Of a stretch of 64,000 nucleotides of DNA, positions 23,187 through 32,227 are shown in pieces. The position numbers were made by a program, and so were the translations under genes. Numbering within the stretch: the stretch's first letter is position 1; every line of letters starts with the position of its first letter. Source of the DNA: Neocallimastix lanati (nom. inval.) (Eukaryota; Neocallimastigomycota; Neocallimastigomycetes; Neocallimastigales; Neocallimastigaceae); assembly GCA_016946835.1 (NCBI GenBank), contig JACVTC010000127.1, forward strand, positions 467,940-531,939, read 5' to 3'. Below the pieces are notes generated by a model, which saw only the letters and a list, made by a program, of their open reading frames with translations, was not told the origin of the DNA and made no database searches.

Positions 23187-24125
23187 ATAAAAAACACCCA
23201 AGATTTAGACGCCGTGCCTTGATATATCTGCCCTTTTGTTTGGTTTGAAGCTTTCTTTTGGAATTAGTGTCTACTGCCTTTTTGTTTTCTTTTTGGACTT
23301 TATTTTTTGAATCTCTCGGATTTTCTGTTTCTTTTGTTTTTGGTTTCTGTTTGGCTACTTATCTTATTGGCTTCAGGTTTCCACTTTTGGTTAGATTCTT
23401 TCTGTTTTCCTTGGAATTCTTAGTTTTGGACTTGGTTTTTATTTCCATTGGTTTCGGGTTTCTGATTCTTGGTTTCTACTTTTGGACAAAATTTCTTCTT
23501 CTCTTAGTCTCTGATATCTTCTTTGGGTTCAGCCTTGCTTCTTGAATTTACTTTTTTTCTTTAAAAAATAAAATTCTCGGTTTTTGGTATTAATAGCATA
23601 CTCACAATTATACCAAAATCTATCTAGGCGAAAAAAAAAAAAAAATTTTTTTGATATAAAAAATTCTTTAAGAAGTTCTACAGTTCTTGAGACTTTTTAA
23701 AGAATATTACAGGTAAATATAATATTTAAATATACTAGGAGCGATTAGAGCTCATAAACAGAGTTTCGGCAGTTAGTAACTAGTTTCAGTAGGTTAGAAA
23801 CTATAGCCGTTAATTATTCGAATATAAACGGGCTTCAAAACCCTAGGGCGTGAAGAGCGTGTGGATTAAACGAAAGCCACATCCTACCAACCAACTTCAA
23901 CAGTTCGGTGGTTGCTCTATTCGAATAAGCTCTGGCGAATAAGGAACTATAGTCACCGAAGGCTATAGGTTGGTCGTGAAGGTAAAGCGACTTTAAAATA
24001 TATAGTTTATAATTTTTTATTTTGAAGTCTAGTATATACCTCTAGTTAGTAACTCTTGCCGGCTTTTTATTTTGTTGTAAGGCATAAAAGAGTGAAATTT
24101 AGTCTAGTTATTATATTTACCAAAT

Positions 24126-24156
<31 letters not shown>

Positions 24157-24345
24157 TTTAAATCAGCAATTAAACTAAAAGCCTAGAAAAATAATAATTT
24201 ATAATTCTTTATCATTACAATTTTCATTCGGGAGCACTAAAAAAAAAAAAAAAAAAAAAAATAATAATAATAATAATAGTGATAATATTAAATAAATCTT
24301 CCTATTGCAATTCTTAAACTTGTTTATAATTTAATAATTCTTTCA
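23187..24345 (+). promoter_or_regulatory. Element C untranslated leader with conserved structured RNA blocks
   Basis: 1.16 kb between the LTR and the gag ATG. Three blocks recur in other gypsy leaders of this window: AGGAGCGATTAGAGCTCATA (23737-23756), also in E; GCGAATAAGGA plus a hairpin with loop TCACCGAAGG (23928-23968), also in E and F; and a hairpin with CTTGCCGG and TTGTAAGGCATAA (24050-24094), also in F. Function is unknown; position suggests packaging, dimerisation or translation control. A 95-codon open stretch at 23258-23545 lacks an ATG start and is not called. Confidence 0.65.
23928..23968 (+). ncRNA. Conserved leader hairpin motif in element C
   Basis: AGCTCTGGCGAATAAGGAA is followed by stem CTATAG (23947-23952), loop TCACCGAAGG (23953-23962) and stem CTATAG (23963-23968). 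The stem pairs perfectly but differs in sequence from E and F. Confidence 0.65.
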
Positions 24346-27300
24346 ATGTCTTCTTCATCAAACGATTTTCATTTTAATGGCGATTCAGCTAAGCTCAAGG
24401 GATTTTTAGCTTATGTTGGGTTAGCCATTGCTCTTCGTCCTGAATATTTCACCAATGATCCGTTAAAAGTAGCTTATACCATCACTTTGTTAAGAGATGA
24501 AGCTATGGATTGGGCTGCAGACTTGATGAATGAAAATAACCCAGTCCTTGACGATTTTAACGCTTTCATTGAACTTATGAAGGATAGATTCAGTGACGTA
24601 GATGCAGTTTTTAATTGTAATCAAGCTCTTATGCATATTAAGCAAAAAGCATATGGTAAAGTCACTGATTACAATAATGAATTCCGTAGGCTTTCGGAAA
24701 AAACGGACTGGAATGAATTTGCCTTAATGGATGCTTATATTGAAGGATTGCTACCAAGACTTCAAGAAAGAGTAATTAGTTTGTTCCCTCCTCCTGCCAA
24801 ATTAAGTGAATTAATGCGAATTACCAATCGTATAGATCATCAAATGACTCGATTCGCAACGATCAACAATTACAATTCTAGAAATAACAGTAATAATAAT
24901 AATAATTCTCGTAATAATAGGAAGTATTTTAGATTTAACTCAAGTAATAATAGAAACGCCAATTCTAATTCTTTTTTCAAATCAAATAATGATTCAAATT
25001 ACTCTCATTTATCCCCTGAAGAAAGAGCAAGAAGAATTAAAGAAGGGCTTTGTCTATATTGTGGACAATCAGGCCATAAGTTAATAAATTGTCCAAAGCG
25101 AGCAAATAAACCTGGCTCCTCCCATATGGCTAGATCTAATTCTTCTAAGAAATTTAATAAAGATTGTATTATTAAGTGTTCCTTTAACTACAAAAATAAA
25201 TGGATTAAAGCTAAGGCTCTTATAGATTCCGGCTCCGACTTGAATCTTATGGATAGTAATTTTGCTAAAATTAATAATTTTAAGCTTGTACATGATAATT
25301 TAGAAGCTGATAACATTACTGGTATTGGTGGTGGCAAAGACGTTGTTGGTAAAACTATACCAATATTATTTAAAGTTAGTAACCTTCAGGTCTTAACAGA
25401 ATTTTTTGTTATTGATTTGAACGACAAATTTGAGTGCTTAATTGGTTCTAGATTTCTTAAAGAAAATAAATCATCAATTGATTTCAACAATAATATTTTA
25501 AGCTTTTGCAATAGTAATAACAATGCGTCAGATTCTTCCTTTGTTGAATCAATACCTTCAACCTCGGTTAACTCTACTTCACTTTCTCTTACTTCTAATA
25601 CTTCCGACTCTATCTCTTCGAAACCAGCCTATTCCGGTTCATGCACCCCTAATAATTCTTTGTTTGATAATTCTTCTATTTCTCCTTCCGTGTTGAAGAA
25701 TTCAATTGCCTCTTCCCCAAAAATGGATACTCCAAATAAAACACTTCCCGCCATTTATCTAGAATTCTCTGATGTATTTAGTGAAGAAGAAGCTAAAATC
25801 TTACCTCCTCATTCTAGTTTTGATTGTGCTATTGACCTTAAACCTAATACTAAGCTATATTATAGTGCAATTTATCCCCTTACAATTCCCGAAGAAATAG
25901 CTTTAGAAAAAATTATTAAAGACTATTTAAAATACGGTTTTATTGTTAGGTCAAAATCAGAAGCTGGTCATCCAATTTTATTTGCTCCAAAAGATAATGG
26001 TGAGTTACGTATGTGTATTGATCTTAGGAAACTTAATGAAATCACCATTAGAGATAGTTATCCTATGCCTTTAACAACTGTTATTTTTAATAAAGCTCCT
26101 GGTCATAAGTATTACTCAAAGCTTGATTTAAAATCTGCTTACTTCCAAATTCGTATCAGGTCTGGAGATGAATACAAAACAGCTTTTGTATGTAGCTTAG
26201 GACACTTTGAATTTAGAGTTATGCCTTTCGGTTTTAAGAATGCACCTGCCTGTTTTCAAAGAATGATTGATACTGCATTAATTGACTATTTAGGAAAATT
26301 TTGCTATGCCTATATTGATGATATTATCATTTTTTCTGATGATCTTTCTGAACATCATTTACACGTTAAAAAAGTACTATTACAACTTAGGAAATTTCAT
26401 TTGCATGTTAACCTTGAAAAATGTGAGTTTGATAAGTTCGAAGTTAAATTTTTAGGATATTATGTATCTTCAGATGGTCTTAAGATGGATATTAAGAAAG
26501 TCTCAGCTATTTTAGATTGGCCTGCTCCAACTACAGTTAAAGAAGTTCAATCGTTTCTTGGCCTAGCCAATTTCTACAGACGCTTTATAAAAAATTTTGC
26601 TAAAATTGCTTATCCTCTTAATAAACTTACAAGAAAAAATGTTCCTTTTGTTTGGTCAAAAGATGCTAATGACTCCTTTGAACTTCTTAAACGTTCTTTT
26701 ACTTCTGCTCCCATCCTTATTCCTGCTGATCCTAATTCTCAATTTTTTGTTGAAACGGATGCAAGTAATTTTGCGCTTGGATGTATTTTATCCCAAGTTA
26801 GCTCTAAAGATAATAAGCTTCATCCAATTGCTTTCTATTCTAGAGCTTTTACCTCTGCTGAATGCAATTATCCAATTTATGATAAAGAGTTACTTGCTAT
26901 TAAGACTGCTTTTGAAACTTGGAGGTACTATTTAGAAGGTGCTAAGAATACTATTAAAGTTCTTACTGATCATAGAAATCTACTCTACTTTAAGAAACCA
27001 GAACAGCTTTCACAACGTTTAATTAGATGGTCAATGTTCTTTACTCGATTTGACTTTCAAATTGAGTATCGTCCAGGTTCTCGCGGTGGTAAGCCAGATG
27101 CTTTATCTCGCCGTCCTGATTATGATAATCATGAACCTGCTAAACCTTACCAAGTACTTAAACCGGAAAATTTTTGTTTTACTTCAAGGATCTCTATTGA
27201 ATCAAATCTACAAGATGAAATTAAAAAGTGTTACTCCAAGGATCCTTTCTTTAATAATGTTAAGATATATTTTGAAAAGCCTTCTGCTAATGAGAAACCC

Positions 27301-28674
27301 ATTGCTTCGGTTGATCTCCTTTCGTTCTCCAATGGTATTCTTTTATATGACAATCTTATTTATATTCCTGAATGCCTTAGATTTAAAATTCTTTGTTCTT
27401 GTCATGATTCTCCTACTGCTGGCCACTTTGGCATAAATAAAACCTCTGACTTAGTTTCTAGAAATTATTGGTGGCCTGGTATGCATAAGGATATTAAAAA
27501 ATATATTTGTACTTGTAATGTGTGCTGCGCTTCAAAAGCTCTTCGTCATAAACCTTACGGTTTACTTAAATCTTTACCCATTGGCAATAATCCTTGGGAA
27601 TCAATTTCAATGGATTTTATAACAGATCTTCCCTCTTCCAATGGTATGTCTTGTATTCTTGTCGTAGTTGATCGCTTTACGAAGATGGCTCATTTTGTTC
27701 CCTTTAAATCAGTTCCCTCTGCTGAGGATTGTGCTGAACAATTTCTTAATTCTATTTTCAAACTTCATGGTCTGCCAAAGGATATTGTGTCCGATAGAGG
27801 TACTCAGTTTACTTCTAAATTTTGGAATAGATTATTTAATTTACTTCATGTTGATCTTTGTTTATCATCTGCTCATCATCAGCAAACTAATGGTCAAACG
27901 GAGAGGGTAAACACAATACTTGAACAATACTTAAGATGTTATGTTAATTATCAACAAAATAATTGGATGGAATATTTATCTCTTGCAGAATTTGCTTACA
28001 ATAACACAATACAAGAATCTGCAAATGCTACTCCTTTCTTTCTTAATTATGGGTTCAATCCTAAATTTGATCCTTCTACTCCAGATGTTTCTATTGTCCC
28101 TCGTGCTGAAATTATTGCTAAAGACCTAAAAGAATTAAGAAATGTACTTAAAGAAAATCTTCAAAGTGCAGTTAATTTTCAAAAAAAATATTATGATGAT
28201 AAACATATGTCTCCGCCTGAGTTTAAAGTTGGCTCAAAAGTTTGGCTGTTAAGGAATAATTTAATAAATAATAAAAAAGGTAAACTTGCTCCTAAGAAAT
28301 CTGGTCCATTTACTATTTTAAAGAAAATTTCAGATGTAAGTTATAAATTAAAGTTACCAAACTCTTTTAGGGTCTTTCCAGTTTTTCACGTTTCACTTCT
28401 TGAGCCAGCCTATGAAAATGAATTTACAGAAAGAAATATCCCAACTCCAAAACCTATTATACTTAATGGAGAAAAAGAATATGAAGTTGAATCTATTCTT
28501 GATTCAAAGAAATTTCATAACAAAATTAAATATTTAATTCATTGGAAAGGTTATGATGATTCTGAAAACTCATGGGAACCTTTTGAGAATCTTCATTACA
28601 ATAAACTTCTTGCCGAATTCCACAAGAAGTTTCCAAATAAACCAAAACCTAAGACGTCTGGAATCCGTCTCTAA
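24346..28674 (+). CDS. Element C gag-pol polyprotein with chromodomain (Ty3/gypsy)
   Basis: One open frame of 1442 residues from the ATG at 24346. Order is gag; CCHC knuckle (about residue 236-250, CLYCGQSGHKLINC); aspartic protease (about 292, LIDSGSDLNLM); RT (YIDDIIIFSDD at about 656); RNase H (ETDASNFALG about 803); integrase with HHCC finger (from about 1020) and core (MDFITDLP); and a C-terminal chromodomain (about 1380-1415, with LIHWKGYDDSENSWEP). RT before integrase plus chromodomain is diagnostic of chromoviral Ty3/gypsy; the chromodomain of this group directs integration to particular chromatin marks. Gag and pol share one frame, as in Tf1-like elements. A polypurine run AAGGGAGAGAGT follows the stop at 28673-28684. 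Confidence 0.95.
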   Translation: MSSSSNDFHFNGDSAKLKGFLAYVGLAIALRPEYFTNDPLKVAYTITLLRDEAMDWAADLMNENNPVLDDFNAFIELMKDRFSDVDAVFNCNQALMHIKQKAYGKVTDYNNEFRRLSEKTDWNEFALMDAYIEGLLPRLQERVISLFPPPAKLSELMRITNRIDHQMTRFATINNYNSRNNSNNNNNSRNNRKYFRFNSSNNRNANSNSFFKSNNDSNYSHLSPEERARRIKEGLCLYCGQSGHKLINCPKRANKPGSSHMARSNSSKKFNKDCIIKCSFNYKNKWIKAKALIDSGSDLNLMDSNFAKINNFKLVHDNLEADNITGIGGGKDVVGKTIPILFKVSNLQVLTEFFVIDLNDKFECLIGSRFLKENKSSIDFNNNILSFCNSNNNASDSSFVESIPSTSVNSTSLSLTSNTSDSISSKPAYSGSCTPNNSLFDNSSISPSVLKNSIASSPKMDTPNKTLPAIYLEFSDVFSEEEAKILPPHSSFDCAIDLKPNTKLYYSAIYPLTIPEEIALEKIIKDYLKYGFIVRSKSEAGHPILFAPKDNGELRMCIDLRKLNEITIRDSYPMPLTTVIFNKAPGHKYYSKLDLKSAYFQIRIRSGDEYKTAFVCSLGHFEFRVMPFGFKNAPACFQRMIDTALIDYLGKFCYAYIDDIIIFSDDLSEHHLHVKKVLLQLRKFHLHVNLEKCEFDKFEVKFLGYYVSSDGLKMDIKKVSAILDWPAPTTVKEVQSFLGLANFYRRFIKNFAKIAYPLNKLTRKNVPFVWSKDANDSFELLKRSFTSAPILIPADPNSQFFVETDASNFALGCILSQVSSKDNKLHPIAFYSRAFTSAECNYPIYDKELLAIKTAFETWRYYLEGAKNTIKVLTDHRNLLYFKKPEQLSQRLIRWSMFFTRFDFQIEYRPGSRGGKPDALSRRPDYDNHEPAKPYQVLKPENFCFTSRISIESNLQDEIKKCYSKDPFFNNVKIYFEKPSANEKPIASVDLLSFSNGILLYDNLIYIPECLRFKILCSCHDSPTAGHFGINKTSDLVSRNYWWPGMHKDIKKYICTCNVCCASKALRHKPYGLLKSLPIGNNPWESISMDFITDLPSSNGMSCILVVVDRFTKMAHFVPFKSVPSAEDCAEQFLNSIFKLHGLPKDIVSDRGTQFTSKFWNRLFNLLHVDLCLSSAHHQQTNGQTERVNTILEQYLRCYVNYQQNNWMEYLSLAEFAYNNTIQESANATPFFLNYGFNPKFDPSTPDVSIVPRAEIIAKDLKELRNVLKENLQSAVNFQKKYYDDKHMSPPEFKVGSKVWLLRNNLINNKKGKLAPKKSGPFTILKKISDVSYKLKLPNSFRVFPVFHVSLLEPAYENEFTERNIPTPKPIILNGEKEYEVESILDSKKFHNKIKYLIHWKGYDDSENSWEPFENLHYNKLLAEFHKKFPNKPKPKTSGIRL

Positions 28675-28684
28675 GGGAGAGAGT

Positions 28685-31600
28685 TATAACAGAATCAATA
28701 ATTACAGTTATTTTATTATTTTAATATTTAGTATTATTTTTCAATAAAGTTTTAAAACAAATAATTAATGTTATGGTTCATTGGGAAAAACAAAAATTTT
28801 TTTTTATACACAAAAGATAAAGATTTAAAATATTTATTTACACAATAACAATTTTATAATTTATTTATTTATTTAAATTTTAAACTAATTACATTATTTT
28901 TTTTTTAACTAATTAAATTTTATTAGCTAAATTATTACTATTCCTAATATTAATATTAATACTATTACTTATATTATTACTAATATTATTACTATTTTTA
29001 TTTTATTATTATTATTATTTTTATTATTATTATTATTATTTTTATTATTATTATTATTTTTATTATTATTATTATTTTTATTATTATTATTATTATTGTT
29101 TTGTGTTATTTTATTTTTTTTTCTTTAGAAGATGTTATTTTCTTCAGATATTTATATTCGATTTCATTTTTAAAGTTTAATATCTTGGAAATGAAAAAGA
29201 ATTTAAGTATTTAATTAAAAGAATTATTAATTCATTCTTAATTAAATGTTAAATAAAATTATTAATAATATATTTAATATAAATTCCATAAAGGAATAAA
29301 AGATTATTATTTAAAAAGATATTATAAAGATTTTAATTAAATAATATCTGGAGTAAATAATTAAAAAGTTTTTAATAAAATTTTTAATTAAAAGTTTACA
29401 AAAATATTAATTGAATTTGGTAAAAGATAATAAATTATTTAATGATAATTTATTTTAAGTTTAATAAAAATTAATATTAATTTATAATGTTATTGAAAGT
29501 TAATAATAATTAATTTGATAAAAATATAATAAAAATATAAAATAATTTTAATATAGATTCAATAAAGAATTTGTTAATATAAATTTTTGAAGAGTTTATA
29601 TGTATTTTAATATTAATTTAATTAAGATTCAGTAATGATTTTATAAAAAATATTTTTATAAAAATTTTAATTAATATTATAATAATTTTAATTAATTTAT
29701 AATATTATATAATAAAATTTTTAATTTAATTCAGGGAAGAATATAAGAAAGTTCCATTAGTAAAGAATATAAACTTAATTATGGTTAAGTTATGTCTAAA
29801 CATAACAAAATAAGTAATTCATAGTCATTCTTTACCATAAATGGTTTGGTTCGGGGTTTTTATAAAAATTATTCAAAAATTATAAATAAAATTAAAACAA
29901 TAATAAAAATAAAAATAAAAGATTAATATAAACAAAAAAATAAATAAACAATATAACTTTTTAAAATTTGATTTTTATAATTCTTTTATTAAATTTTTTT
30001 TATTTAAAAATTATAATGTTAGAATTACAATATAAAAAAAAAATACAATTTTTTTACTGTTATTTATATTTTTTTCTTAAAATAATAGAAATGGTAAAGC
30101 CATTTCTTTGTATAATAAAAATTAATTATTATTAATAATTTTTATATTATTTTTTTTTTTTTTTATTGTTAATATAATTATTATTTACTTATAATAAATA
30201 ATGCTTATATATTAATCTATTACTAATTATTTATTACTAATCTACTTAATTATATATTTTAAAAGATAATTTTTTTATTTTACAGAAATTAATTCTGTGG
30301 TTTAGTAATATTTATTTAATCCTAAAGTTTAATTTTACTAAGTTTAGAAAAATAATATTATTTAAATTGTTAATATAAAATTTATAATCATTTCATCAAA
30401 TTTATAATATAATATTTATAATAAAACATATAATAATAATATAACTATTTTCATTTATGTTTAATTTTTTTTTTTTTTTTTTTTATTAGTAATCATTAAT
30501 ACAATTTTTAATCTGGAATTTTCCAAAGAAATAATTAATATTGATAAGTTTAATATTAATAAAAGAATTATTGATAAGATTTTGATAAACTATTAAGAAA
30601 ATTGATAAAATAAACTATATAATATTGATAAGGATTTTAATAATAATAAAATATAGATAAGAATAATAAAAGTAGTATAGATAAGGAATTAATATTAAAT
30701 ACACTTTTTTAAATAGTATAATTTAATTTGTACTAATTAGGAATATAGATGAATTTATTAGAATATAGAAAGTTCCAAAAGAATAAAGAATCAAATAATT
30801 TATTTAAGGGTTAAATAAATCATTTAAGATGAATAACCAAAAGAACATTATTTGGGCATTCTTTATCATAAATGGTATGGTTCATATAATTTTAGGAATA
30901 TAATAATAATTAACACAAATAATAAAATTACAATAAAAAAAAATAATTTGTTTTAAAATCAATATTTATTTATTTAAATTTATAAAAGAAAAATAATAAT
31001 ATAATTATTTATTTAATAAAAAGAAAGTTATTGATTATATTTTATTTCACTAAAATTACATGTATTTATATTTTTTTATCAAATTAAAATTTGTAAAGCC
31101 TAACTATTTTTTTAATAAACTAATTACTAATTATTTTTATAAATAAAACATTTAAATTGAAATTGAATTATTATTTTAGTTAATAATATTATTGTTATAA
31201 ATAGTAGTTATATATTATTGAATTATTAATTATTTAATAATAGTTTAATACTAATATATATAAAATAAAAATAAAGAGATTATACAGAATATTTTATTGT
31301 GGTTTAGTTAAATTTAGTAATTAAAAATAAATTTAAATTGATAACGAAAATTTTAATAACTAATTAAATAGATTTGATTATTTTCAATATAACATAATAC
31401 AAAAGAAATATAATATTAAAATATTAAGTGGGCAAGGACAATATTCTTGGCTAAAGATTTTTAATACATTATAATGGAATCGGATCGATAATTCAAAAAG
31501 GAATTATAAGTTAATTAGTGATTTATTAACTTAAGATTTCTATTTAGTAATATTTGAAGAATATTGGAAAGTTCCAATTATATAGAATAGAATAATCTAT

Positions 31601-32222
31601 AAGGTTAGAATAATTTATATTATTCTAGCACAATTAGTATTATTTGTTCATTCTGTATTATAAAATTTAAAAAATATTATTTCTGGTATAGTTGTTAGTA
31701 ACTAATACCATGAATCAAACTACTTAGAGTTCGATTCACATTTATTATTATTTTATAGTTTTATTCTAAAAAATATCTAGAAGATTCTTTATAGTTCAAG
31801 AAATTACTAGAATTTCTTGATAATTCTTGTGTTTAATTAATTAAAATTTATTCTATTAAATTCTTAATTCTGTTGTTTTCTATTTTTTCTAAATTTTTCG
31901 ATTTTTAAGAACTTTTTAGAAACTTTTACTTTTATTTTTTAATAACTTTAACTTTTGAAAAAAATATAAATATGAGTAAAATTCTTATTAACAAATATTC
32001 TTTTCTTTGTGTTTTTTATTTTAATTTTTTAGTTAAAAAAAAACTTAATTTTTTAAAAAAAACTTTTTTTAATATTAATACTATATCAACCCTTGCGGCT
32101 TATAGTATTATAATAAATATAATTAATAAAATAATTATAATAAAAGAAAAAAAAATAAATAAAAAATAAAATAATTTTTGTTTTTTTGAGTGTTATTATA
32201 TTTATTATAATATTTTGTTATA
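28685..32222 (+). repeat. Element C 3' LTR (about 3.5 kb) with internal tandem units
   Basis: Starts TATAACAG right after the polypurine tract and ends TTTGTTATA. The core is built of three diverged units of about 0.8-1.05 kb, recognised by recurring marks: GAAAGTTCCA near 29750, 30771 and 31567, and a CATTCTTTACCATAAATGG-like mark near 29825, 30870 and (weaker) 31645. An (ATT)n/(ATTTTT)n tract lies at about 28980-29097. The core does not resemble the core of the 5' LTR. Confidence 0.75.
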
Positions 32223-32227
32223 GTATA

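Larger units (their letters stand above)
19960..32222 (+). mobile_element. Ty3/gypsy chromovirus-type LTR retrotransposon C, nested in B
   Basis: 12.26-kb element bounded by TATAACA...TGTTATA and by a 5-bp duplication GTATA (19955-19959 and 32223-32227), which proves insertion into element B. The LTRs are very long (3.2 and 3.5 kb). Their outer ends agree: roughly the first 40 bp, and the last 540 bp with only a few differences. Their cores do not look alike. The single gag-pol frame (24346-28674) is open and ends in a chromodomain. The element looks whole in its coding part and recent by its conserved LTR ends. A 1.16-kb structured leader precedes gag. Confidence 0.93.

Noticed and set aside
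23258-23545. 95-codon aromatic-rich frame in element C's leader
   Set aside because: No ATG start and no counterpart in the other gypsy leaders; likely chance.
23928-23968. Hammerhead or other known self-cleaving ribozyme in the gypsy leaders
   Set aside because: No CTGATGA/GAAA core and no twister or HDV-like core around the motif; the conserved loop TCACCGAAGG does not fit those families.
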